From: Tillandsia leiboldiana
Lineage: Eukaryota; Streptophyta; Magnoliopsida; Poales; Bromeliaceae
Assembly: GCA_029204045.2 (NCBI GenBank)
Contig: CM055071.1
Location: forward strand, 19,318,284-19,382,283
Reading direction: 5' to 3'
DNA length: 64,000 nucleotides
The notes under the pieces are model-generated. The model was given only the letters and a program-made list of their open reading frames with translations, ran no database searches and had not been told where the DNA came from. Positions 1-9,470 of the stretch are shown in pieces. The translations under genes and the position numbers were made by a program. The number at the start of each line of letters is the position of its first letter. Position 1 is the first letter of the stretch.

Positions 1-1491
1 GCAGTAGTTCACTAGTGTTAGCCGGACCTAGAACCTAGAACCTTTTTCGACATACATATGATTTTAGTCTACCAATGTTTTCTTCCAAGCATCGAAGGGC
101 CGCTGGAGTCTGTTCTTGTTTGATTGGACAAAGGCATCAGCCCTTCGGGGTTTGGGTAAAACACTTATTTTTCTAACTGTTTTTCTAAAAAAGCACTAAA
201 ATCATTAAATATGGATTTCTTCTAGATCAAAATGATTTTCAACAACAAATGTCACCTTTGTCCTGTAAATCTCCCCACTCGAAAGGATTCGAGTGATCCG
301 GGTTCTAGGGGTCGTTCCTTTGTCGGGACGAAAGCCACGAGGGCCGAGCCTGGAACCTGTTCTTGTTTGATAGGGTTGTAGGTGTAGGTCTCCGGGGACT
401 TTTGGGCCCTGTTGGTGTCTTCTGCGTGTTGTACCGAGTTTGTTGTGTTTCCGCACTATAAGGGGGTCGGGAACTTCGATAGGCGGAGCCTAGTGTCGGT
501 CTTTCCTGTGAGTTTAGTGTTCTGTTGTGGTAGCCGTCTGGTGGACGGTGGCCCCCAACTGTGTGGTTTTCCAGCCTGTGGTTGAGAGTTGGTGTTGTTG
601 ATCGATCTTGTTGATCGTGGTTTGGACTATAGCCTGCATGAGCCATAGTTGAGCTCGACAGAGATACGCAGATACTTTCCTCGGTGGGGTCTCGCCCCTC
701 GAGTGCCACTCCGGAGTTGGGCCTGTTACTTGCTATCGCGACTTGTCGACGCAGTCCCTCTGGCTGGGCCAGTTTTGGCAGTCACGGACACCCTACGGTA
801 GACCCGTCCTGTTGAGGATGTGCGGCAGTAGGTGGGCGCAGGTTTGACTGGACCCTTTGCGGCAGTCAGTATATATTTGGTGAGTATACTGTGTGAGTTA
901 GTAGATGCATCATATTTCCATCTGTTCCACTTTTTGAGCATCTAGATAGTGGCATAGTAGCTGTAGAGTTACTTTTCCAGCTCTTTCATTTCAGTTTTAT
1001 ATTGTTACTTTATGCCTCTAGTAGACTTAGTGGGCAGACCGTCGAGCTTGTTGGCGGCACCCACTGAGAACTACTTGGGACGTAGTTCTCACACCCGTCG
1101 TGGTGTCTTTTCCCACATGGACATCTACTCCTGTTCCTGCTGCTCCTGTTGCTGCTTCTTCTGATCGAGGTAAGGGAGTCGCGAGATAGTTCCCTACCAG
1201 CCATCGTCCAGAGAGTAGATGTACCCCTTACTTTTTGTGAGTTCATGTTGAGAGATCTTGTAGTGAGGTATAGAGTTGTACTTTATTTTACTGCTTGAGA
1301 GACTTATGTACTTTTGGTGAGGGCTTTGTGTTGTATATTTTCTTCTTTTTAGCAGTTTACTTTCAGCTCTGATATCTGTATAGCATAGTTGATCTTTTGC
1401 AGGATAGTCGCTTCGTCCATACGGGGCTTCCCGTATGGGCGGCGGATCTGTTGGCGAGCCCGGGTCGCAGTTTCGACGCCGGGGCATGACA
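1..1491 (+). mobile_element. 3' part of an LTR, gag-only Ty3/gypsy element
   Basis: This is the end of a long LTR whose start lies left of the window. It matches 16621-18115 almost base for base, where the whole LTR (14232-18115) is visible. It ends in a TGACA terminus at 1491, followed by a 7-nt spacer and a primer site for initiator tRNA-Met. The stretch is non-coding. It contains two copies of a degenerate module led by CTGTTCTTGTTTGAT (110 and 357) and a hairpin close to the end. Confidence 0.9.
1417..1438 (+). repeat. U5 hairpin near LTR end
   Basis: CCATACGGG, a GCTT loop and CCCGTATGG form a perfect 9-bp stem 53 bp before the LTR end. Exact copies lie at 18041-18062 and 29733-29754. 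Related families place a different but equally paired hairpin at the same spot (see findings). Confidence 0.75.
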
Positions 1492-1498
1492 GATTAGG

Positions 1499-1510
1499 TG
1501 GTATCAGAGC
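1499..1510 (+). other. Primer binding site, initiator tRNA-Met type
   Basis: TGGTATCAGAGC lies seven bases after the LTR end. It is the usual plant primer site complementary to the 3' end of initiator tRNA-Met, where minus-strand reverse transcription would begin. Confidence 0.9.
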
Positions 1511-1709
1511 CTAGGCTATAGGTCATTGTGGACTTAGAAACCCTAGGCTTGTGGTTGGACATTAGGATGACTACGTGAGAGTCGTGACTGTTAGCGAGAG
1601 ACCAGATTGGGTTCCAAGTCTCCCAGGGGATGGGATGAGTAACCGACATGTCTTCCTTCGGTGGCAACTATGTTGGCTGCAGACAACATAGTACTACGGG
1701 AAGGGGGAC

Positions 1710-3209
1710 ATGCCTTTGACTTTCGCTGAATTGGGTCGAGTGTTGTTTGGTACTGTCCTAATATTTGCAAGTGTATTGCAGGTGGGGACGATGCCTCCCC
1801 GACGCGGGGTACAGACGCGTTCTCAGCCTTCCCCCTCTGATGAGCCTGGACAAGAGGAGCCAGCGCAGGGTCTGCAGAGTGAGGTGCTGGAGCTTCGGGC
1901 TCAGATGGCCCAGTTGGAGGAGGCTGTACGGCGCCAGGAGGAGGCTACACGGCGCCAGGAGGAGGCCATGGGTGGGATGATGCTTATGTTGGAGCAGAGG
2001 GTACAGCCAGTTGTAGCACCCCCGGGGAGTTCTCCCGCACCTTCGTCGGCAGCTGTGGCACCCCCAGTTGATCCAGCAGTGCAGGTAGCCCCTATTGCAC
2101 CAGATACCGGTAGACAGCCGTTCGGGACGGCTGGGCAGTTGACCCGGGCAGAGCAGCGGGAGGTGGTGGATTTGTTGTTGAGATTCCCTCAGTTTAACCC
2201 ACCTCATTTTTCGAGGCAGAGTTCGGAGCCGTGGGAGGCAGAGTCGTGGATCACGGCAATGGAGCGCCATTTCGAGAGCTTGTTTATTCAGGAGCGATTT
2301 AACGTCCTATTGGCGACTCACTTCTTGGAGCACAACGCCGAGGCCTGGTGGCGGCGTGTTCGACCAGTAGGTCCACCTGGGACCCAGCTGCTTACTTGGG
2401 CGGAGTTCCGCGGCCTACTTCTTGGAGCTTTTTTCCCGAAGAGCGTCAGACAGAGGTTGGAGGAGCAGCTGAGGAATCTCCGACAGGGAGATCGGCCCGT
2501 GCATGAGTACATCGCAGAGTTCAACCAGTTGTTGGCTTGTGTACCCCACGTGGCTAGGGATGAGGCGCACCGGATCTACATGTTTGAACGAGGACTGCAC
2601 CGTGATATCTACCAGTTTGTCCGCTCGCAGCGATTGCAGACTCTGGATGCCTCTATGGAGCAAGCCCTCTATGTGGAGCACGGAGAGGCGGTTATGGTCG
2701 AGGTGGCCCCAGCTCTCGCGGGGATTACGGGGACGAAGCGCCCAGCACCAGATGATGAGGGTCAGACGAGCCGGCAGGGACCTCCGAGACCTCCACGATC
2801 TCATCCTAAGGGTCGTGGGTTTCGTAGGCGCCGGAGATCAGGTGGGCCCCCGCAGCAGCAGCAGTATCGGCAGCAGCGACAGGAGCGGTGTGTCATCTGT
2901 GGCGGGCCTCATCCACCGTCGCAGTGTGATCAGAGACATTGGCGGTGTTTCCTCTGTGGAGAGTTGGGACATTTCCGCGCAGCTTGCCCCCGGGCCATTT
3001 TGTCAGTGCGGCCGATTTGCGACAGCACCCCCTTGCCTATCCATGTAGCGGAAGCCCCTCCGGCACACCGTCAGCAAATGGGCCACGACGTCGGGACAGA
3101 CGGGACGACGATCGGCGGCACCCAGTGGACGGGTTTATGCAGCCCTGGTAGAGGACACCCCGGCAGCGGATCATGTCGCGGCAGGTATGATTTTATTTCT
3201 GTTAGCTGA
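1710..3209 (+). CDS. gag: Gag protein of a non-autonomous Ty3/gypsy element (unit 1)
   Basis: This is a structural Gag of 499 residues from the first ATG. The second ATG at 1791 (residue 28, MPPRRG) is the likelier start, because the Tekay element at 58949 also begins with MPPR. A glutamate-rich stretch around residues 60-100 looks coiled-coil. The retrotransposon Gag core follows (about 170-340, including WWRRVRPVG and ERGLHRDIY). An arginine/glutamine-rich linker and a CCHC knuckle (CFLCGELGHFRAAC, 413-426) bind RNA in this family. There is no protease, RT or integrase, so the element would need enzymes from elsewhere. The C-terminus differs from the 18334 copy through single-base differences in homopolymers near 3015-3070, so the last 60 or so residues are unreliable. 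Confidence 0.85.
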   Translation: MPLTFAELGRVLFGTVLIFASVLQVGTMPPRRGVQTRSQPSPSDEPGQEEPAQGLQSEVLELRAQMAQLEEAVRRQEEATRRQEEAMGGMMLMLEQRVQPVVAPPGSSPAPSSAAVAPPVDPAVQVAPIAPDTGRQPFGTAGQLTRAEQREVVDLLLRFPQFNPPHFSRQSSEPWEAESWITAMERHFESLFIQERFNVLLATHFLEHNAEAWWRRVRPVGPPGTQLLTWAEFRGLLLGAFFPKSVRQRLEEQLRNLRQGDRPVHEYIAEFNQLLACVPHVARDEAHRIYMFERGLHRDIYQFVRSQRLQTLDASMEQALYVEHGEAVMVEVAPALAGITGTKRPAPDDEGQTSRQGPPRPPRSHPKGRGFRRRRRSGGPPQQQQYRQQRQERCVICGGPHPPSQCDQRHWRCFLCGELGHFRAACPRAILSVRPICDSTPLPIHVAEAPPAHRQQMGHDVGTDGTTIGGTQWTGLCSPGRGHPGSGSCRGRYDFISVS

Positions 3210-4018
3210 GTTGAGTATTTCGTTACCGCTGCATTCTTCTGCATTATTGTAGAGCATCTTCATCAGCATCTTTGCTTGGGTATGGGTTAGGAATTTCTGC
3301 TACATGTTAGGGCGATTGGATTCTTCCCAGTATCCTATGAGTGGAGGAGGATTGCGGTGCATGATCAGTGCAGTTGACACTTGGGACTTCACCGGCAGAT
3401 GTGACGATTCAAGGACAGCTCCAAGACTTGGATTTAGCACGCAGGTTGGACTGATTGTGCGGTGTCGTGCTATGACTGATAATGGAATGAGAGCAGTTAC
3501 CCTTCTGCAAGTGGGACAGGGGGAGTTCATTTTCTGGGAATTACCGGCCTATCCTTCCAGCAGCTTTGGCTTCGGCGGCATTGGACTGACGCCACCTCGG
3601 TAGCAGATGTGAGGTTTAGGACTAGAGGTTGTGTCCTTAGGAGTCTCTGTTAGTGATAGCTGTCGTTTGGTAGCCACAGCAGGAACGGCACCAACACTTC
3701 TCTCACTTTTCTCGCCTTTGTACTGAAATTTATGAACCAGACGAAAACTTCGAAAGATTGCTCCTGAAATGGAGATAGTGCCCGAACCTGTTCTTGTTTG
3801 ATTGGGGCGAAGGCACTGATCTTTCGAAATTTTCAAACTTTTCGCTAATTTCAGCTGTTTTCCTAAATCGAGGGTTGGGGTTGATGACTTTCCTGCTGGT
3901 GGAGCCGTACTTTCTTGTTAGTTTAGTGTTTGCGTTCTTGGTTGATTTTGATTGTTTTAGTTTTGTTGTTTTGGTGTGTTTTAGTTTCGGGACGAAACGT
4001 TCTTTTAGTGGGGGAGGA
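3210..4018 (+). mobile_element. Non-coding 3' internal region and polypurine tract, unit 1
   Basis: About 0.8 kb without a credible gene. It carries one further copy of the CTGTTCTTGTTTGAT module (3788-3802). Close to its end is a GGGACGAAAC-like motif, typical of Tekay-group elements just before the polypurine tract. The tract itself (GTGGGGGAGGA) runs to 4018 and would prime plus-strand DNA synthesis. Confidence 0.75.
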
Positions 4019-4423
4019 TGTGGTGACCCTGACCCCCGTGTAGCTTCTCCCATGAACCCTGGTGTAGAACACCTAGTGTTGGTGTATCTGGCCCATGGTG
4101 CATCAAAGGGATGCCACAGATGGACCCTGTGTGATATCCACAGCTGGATTGGCCTTCGGCTACATTTGCCGAATTTTGAAATGGTTTTGGGCCAAACAGA
4201 GGTTGGATTTGGATTCAGCGCGGAAAAACGCTTGAAAACGGCTATTTGCTTGTTTGATTCTGAGTCCGGATGCCCAAAAACGGACTCCCGGAAGTTTTCG
4301 CTGAATTTCGGTGCATGGGAGGGGCCGTGGACCGCCGGCTGCCATGTGGCGGCCCATGATTAGCCGGTCCGCAGAGCTCGGTCCACAGAGCACCGCGGCT
4401 GGGTGCACGGGGCCGGCGCATGA

Positions 4424-4853
4424 CACGTGGCGCCGCCTGATTGGCGGGCTTGTGAGGCGCGGGTCTATAGAAAATGCGCGGCGGTGCATGGACCGGGGCG
4501 GGGGACACGTGGCATCCCCCCGGTTGGTCGGTGCACGCGGCCCGGTCCACGGAACCCGAATTAGGGTGCGTGGACCGGGTGCACGGGACACGTGTCGTCA
4601 CGCCATTCGCGGGCTCACGAGGCGCGGCGCACGGGGTCGCAGACGGGCGCCTCGGGGCGCGTGCGTGGCAGGCGGCCAGAGCGGCGCCCTTCCCGCACGT
4701 GTGACCGCGACAGTGGCAGGGACGCGTGTCGCCCTGCCACTGCGGCCGCCACCTACCCGTTTGACCGGGTTGGTGCCACGTGGCGACAGCTCGCGCGCCC
4801 CGCACAACTATTTGCTGTGCGGGACACGGGTCGGGCCCCGGGAGGGCCACGTG
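4424..4853 (+). promoter_or_regulatory. G-box (CACGTG) cluster upstream of LTR TATA box
   Basis: CACGTG occurs at 4424, 4506, 4589, 4696, 4777 and 4848, spaced about 70-107 bp and mostly near 82. Two imperfect hairpins of the form CCCGCACAGC/GCTGTGCGGG begin at 4799 and 4870. G-boxes bind bZIP and bHLH factors in plants. A role in driving this LTR is inference. Confidence 0.6.
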
Positions 4854-4950
4854 GCCGCACCCGGCGCGCCCCGCATAGCTGTTTGCTGTGCGGGTGACGT
4901 GGCTGCACGAGGTTTTTCCGGGCGGCTACAGTAAACCTCCTCTGCGCCCG

Positions 4951-5036
4951 GATTCGGGCGCCCGAAAGTTCGGGTGCGCCCGAATCTTGGGACATGGCTG
5001 GTATTTTCCCGTTTGTTTTGTGGCAGCCTATAAATA
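4951..5036 (+). promoter_or_regulatory. LTR core promoter: 36-bp hairpin and TATA box
   Basis: GATTCGGGCG at 4951 pairs with CGCCCGAATC ending at 4986. An inner CCCGAA/TTCGGG pair makes a near-complete 36-bp hairpin. TATAAATA follows at 5029-5036. The same hairpin and TATA box occur at 15158-15243 and 21582-21667. Confidence 0.65.
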
Positions 5037-6971
5037 GCCCGAGCTCCCTTCCTCTTCGTCTTTTTGGCATTTCCGAGCTTCAAACCGGCAGGAGTTCTTC
5101 ACCAAAGTTGGTCCTCGCGCTGTGTAGCTTCCATCTGCAGAGTTTGGGGATTTTTCGGGGCACGCTTATCGAGATTTCCATTTTGTTGGCGCATCGCGAC
5201 GTTCTTTCTTCGGTGCTTCTTCCGTCGCTCTTCGGTGCACGAGCTCTCCCGGCCTACTTCGACCATATTTTTGAGGGATTTCTTCACCGTTGGATTCACA
5301 ATAGGTAAGGCTACGATTTTGGGTGCTTCCACATTTCCTGGTTTCGCGCTTTTCGAGTAGTTCTTCCATGCTCACTAAGGACCTGGTTTGCTGTGAGGAT
5401 TTGTGAGGACAACAGCTTCATCCGAGGAGATCTCCGCGCACGAGTGTCGGATCAGGACTTGCTTATAGACTTTTTTCACCTACTCGACGCGAGGATCATC
5501 GTGGTATTTTTCTTGAAATTTTTGGAGACCTTCCCGAAGGTATACACTTTTCCTTTTATCTGTACAAGAGTTTACAGTTGGATGGTTTTGGGATTTTTGC
5601 GCACCGATACTGTGGAATTTGTAACTTGGCCTACGGTGCTCGGAATTGGGCGTGCAGGTACTTGTTTCGAAGCTATCGACACGAAGATCGCAGGGATATT
5701 TTATTTGGAATTTTTTGAGCACAATCAATAGGTGAAATAATCACATCTTTGCGGCTGTAATTTTAGTGTTGTATTTCTTGGCAGATTTTGGGATTTTATT
5801 ATAACTGTAGCTTTATGTTGTACCCAGGAGGGATTGTGGACTGTACTGGACCTGTTGGATATAGAGTTGCTGTCTTCCTAGTTTTCTCAGCTGTGCGACC
5901 CCGGACTGTTAGCACCATCAGGTGGGTGGCCTTGTCTTCATGACCATTGGACTGTGCATTAATTCTATCTGCATAGGAGCATGCATGTTGTAATGTATTT
6001 TGTATAGCGTGCTAGAATATAGGATTTGATGTTCCTGTTGTCGTTAGGTGATTATGTGTTTATTTCTCTCCTACAACTGTTGATTATTAATATCTTGGAA
6101 CCTGACCTAGCACCCCCGTCATATGTTGCATGTGTAACCAGACCAGTAGAAAACCCTCACTTGGGCTAGGGTTATTTATGTTTAGACATCCACACATAAT
6201 GTTTCATTCCTAGACTTAGTGTTATCCTCGCCCGGGTAGTGGGCCGAGCGGTCGGGACTTCTTTTTAGTGTGGGATGCATTTGCACTCGTGCTTGAGAGC
6301 AGAGTGGAGTCTGGTAGATGTAGTGGATCGTTTGTCTGTACCGGGAACCGTTTGGGGTAAACGGTGGTCCCGAGAGGTCTTGTTTTCCCCTGTTTGGGTT
6401 GTCGCCACTGTGTTAGTGGCAGTAGTCATTAGTGTTGGCCGGACCTAGAACCTAGAACCCTTTTCGACATACACATGATTTTAGTCTACCAATGTTTTCT
6501 TCCAAACATCGAAGGGGCGCTGGAGTCTGTTCTTGTTTGATTGGACAAAGGCATCAGCCCTTCGGGGTTTGGGTAAAACACTTACTTTTCTAACTATTTT
6601 CTAAAAAAGAACTAAAATCATTAAATATGGATTTCTTCTAGATCAAAATGATTTTCAATAACAAATGTCACCTTTTTCCTGTAAATCTCCCCACTCGAAA
6701 GGATTCGAGTGATCCGGGTTCTAGGGACCGTCCTTTGTCGGGACGAAAGCCACGGGGGCCGAGCCTGGAACCTGTTCTTGTTTGATAGGGTTGTAGGTGT
6801 AGGTCTCCGGCACTTTCGGGCCCTGTTGGTGTCTTCTGCGTGTTGTACCGAGTTTTGTGTGTTCCGCACTATAAGGAGGTCGGGAACTTCGATAGGCGGA
6901 GCCTAGAGTCTGTTCTTGTTTGATAGGGTTCTAAGCACCGGCCTATCGGGTTTCTGAACCCTTATGGTGTC

Positions 6972-8757
6972 TGTCACGCCCCGAGTCCGCAATTTGTCAC
7001 GGTTCGGGCACGCCAACAGACCCGCCAATCGGGTATGAGCCTTTCACTACCCGGAAAGGAACGGTAATATCCATATCATACAACAAGTATATGCGGAAGC
7101 TCAATATCAGAGTACTAAAATCACTATAAATTTGAACTTTCATTTTATAAACAAGCAGTTTAAGCGATAATGAAAGCATACAAGAGTGAACCATAACTTA
7201 AATTTATTACACTTACATTTCTGAACTTGCTAATAAAATTATTACAATTCATTTACATAAATTCCTCACCATACAAAGTTCACTCAAGAAATATATAAAA
7301 AGGGATACCTCTGCTAGACCCTCTAGGTCTCTATGCTGCTGGGCCCTTGCCCCTGTCCTATGCATCGCCGTCTGCATCTGAACCGTCTCGCCGCTGTATC
7401 CATACCCGAACCTGTGGGGGGGGGTCACCCAGGGGTGTGAGAACTCCGACAGAGTTCCAGTGGGTTCAACCACCGAGAAAAAGTGTCCTACACCACTTGG
7501 TCCAATGGAAGCAATAATAATAGTGCTAGGAAACTAAAATCCTCAATATCAAAATGCGGTCATGCAATATAATATATCACTACACTATCTGTGTATACTC
7601 ATCGACCAGCACTACTCTGTCTAGCCACACTAGGCTGCTAAGCACCAACTCGGCCACTATGCCGCTGTATACAGGGTCAAACTAACCCGGCCCCTTGGCC
7701 ATCTATCTTTCTTTATTCTTTAAATTCTGGTGCTTAGTTCAAGTTAACCCTCAGAAATTCTTATCCAACGGGCCCCAGCCCGGTAGTCCTGCTACCATAA
7801 GATAAGATTTCTAAGGTTGCCGATAGCACCCGCAAGTGCTACCCCCGCCCAACGGGGAACTTGTCCTACGGGTCCACTGCCGGGAGAGGGACACTGCCCT
7901 TGGCTCCGACAAGGCTACTTTTTACCCCGAAGGTACGCTCTTTTATCTTTATATTTTTCTTTCTTTCTTTTTCTTTCTTTCTCTTTTGCTTTAGTTCTTA
8001 GCCTCTTTGCCTTTGAACACTTGCTTTTCTTTCTTATTCGAGCTTGTAGCTCCCTTTTGCCACTGGCAAATCTCTTTCTCTTTCCTTTGAGTGTTTAGCT
8101 CTTTGCTTTCACTTTAAGCCTTTCGAAAGTACCTCGTCCGACGGGTCACTGCCCCAGGAGTCCTGCTCCACTTGACGAGTCTCAATTCGAAGGCGCCATT
8201 TACATTTTCTTTTACGCTTTTTAGCCACTTTTAGCTTGCTTTAACTTGCCTTTTTTACATCAATTTATCTCTTACCCTAGGCCTTGCCATAAGATAACTA
8301 GAGATCTCCTGGACTCTTAAACATTTCACTTTCCTATTTAACTCAAATGAAGTTAAAGTTATTGTCCATTTGCCCAGACACCCTATGACCTTCTAGGGTT
8401 ATAACTGTTTAATTCTTTAGCCTTGGGATCCATCACCCCTTTCCTGTTCCTCACTGAATCCTAGAGTTAACTTTACTCTAGTTTCCAATTTCACTTTTTA
8501 ACATTAGGGTCACACTGACTCTAATTCCTGGTTCTACTTTTTATCTTAGAGTTACCCTGACTCTAATTTCCCCTGTCTGTGAGTTTGAAACTCCTCTGGA
8601 TTCCCTTAGTTTTTCCTTTACCTAAGTTCCATTCGTACTCATCTTAGAGTTCCTTAACTCTATGTTGAACACTAGTTCACCTTAGGTCCTCCTTACCTAA
8701 GTTTCCTGAACATACTCATCCTAGAGTTCCTCCTTGACTCTATGTTGAATCACTAGT
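6972..8757 (-). mobile_element. Fragment of a long-LTR gypsy inserted in the LTR (left copy)
   Basis: This begins TGTCACGCCCC immediately after target duplication gtgtc and matches 23608 to about 25400. It is the 3' end of a minus-strand LTR. It includes a CTTT-rich tract (about 7940-8000) and AGTTCC/ACTCTATG repeats near the gap. Differences from the right copy are mostly one-base indels. It contains no credible coding region and is cut off by the N gap. Confidence 0.8.
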
Positions 8758-8857
8758 NNNNNNNNNNNNNNNNNNNNNNNNNNNNNNNNNNNNNNNNNNN
8801 NNNNNNNNNNNNNNNNNNNNNNNNNNNNNNNNNNNNNNNNNNNNNNNNNNNNNNNNN
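8758..8857. other. Assembly gap (100 N)
   Basis: Exactly 100 N, the usual placeholder for a scaffold gap of unknown size. Sequence on its two sides does not belong to one continuous element. Confidence 0.99.
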
Positions 8858-9253
8858 GCCTATGCCTGCCATGGCCTGCCATGCCTGCCTATGCCTGCCA
8901 TGCCTGCCATGCCTGCTATGCCTGCTATGCCTGCCTATGCCGCCATGCCTGCCATGCCTGCCATGCCTGCTATGCCTGCCTATGCCTGCCTATGCCTGCC
9001 ATGCCTGCTATGCCTGCTATGCCTGCCATGCCTGCCTATGCCTGCCATGCCTGCTATGCCTGCTATGCCTGCCTATGCCTGCCTATGCCTGCCATGCCTG
9101 CCTATTCCTGTTATGCCTGCTATGCCTGCCTATGCCTGCCTATGCCTGCCATGCCTGCCTATGCCTGTTATGCCTGCCTATGCCTGCTGTGCCTGCCTAT
9201 GCCTGCTTATGCCTGCCATGCCTGCTATGGCCTGCCTATGCCTGCTTATGCCT
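8858..9253 (+). repeat. ATGCCTGCC minisatellite
   Basis: About 400 bp of alternating 9- and 10-base units (ATGCCTGCC, TATGCCTGCC and one-base variants) directly against the gap. Because units vary in length, open frames of Met-Pro-Ala-Cys-Leu occur in all forward frames. These are repeat artefacts rather than a protein. Confidence 0.9.
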
Positions 9254-9470
9254 GCCAAATCGGTATGCGGGCCACGCATAACACCGACAGGGGATAGGAG
9301 TCTCAAGGACTCAAGGTGTATGCCAAATCGGTATGCCAGCCTACGCATAACACCGACAGGGATAGGAGTCTCAAGGACTCAAAGTGTGTATGTGCCTGCC
9401 AAATCGGTATCGGGCCAACGCATAACACCGATAGGGGATTAGAGTCTCAAGGACTCAAAGGTCTGAGTAA
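9254..9470 (+). repeat. Three tandem copies of a ~70-bp repeat
   Basis: GCCAAATCGG recurs at 9254, 9322 and 9398. Each copy is followed by a CGCATAACACCGA-type segment and a GTCTCAAGGACTC segment, which itself contains a short inverted repeat (GAGTC/GACTC). Confidence 0.8.

Larger units (their letters stand above)
4019..6971 (+). mobile_element. LTR of the gag-only gypsy element (interrupted at 6971)
   Basis: It starts TGTGGTGACCC directly after the polypurine tract. It matches 14232 onward and 20649 onward. A GC-rich promoter segment occupies about 4320-4990, with TATAAATA at 5029-5036. The LTR is interrupted at 6971 by a minus-strand gypsy LTR with target duplication gtgtc (6967-6971). The remainder of this LTR is not seen before the N gap. 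Confidence 0.88.

Noticed and set aside
3304..4363. Extra proteins after gag in the gag-only element (99- and 189-codon frames)
   Set aside because: They are not kept in the other units, cross the LTR boundary and match no family.
4160..5083. 100-200-codon open frames in LTR U3 on both strands
   Set aside because: CpG-rich promoter region with few stops. The same sequence in other copies (14500-15290, 20990-21700) does not keep the same frames.
8862..9442. Overlapping Met-Pro-Ala-Cys-Leu-rich open frames
   Set aside because: Low-complexity translation of the ATGCCTGCC minisatellite in several frames at once.
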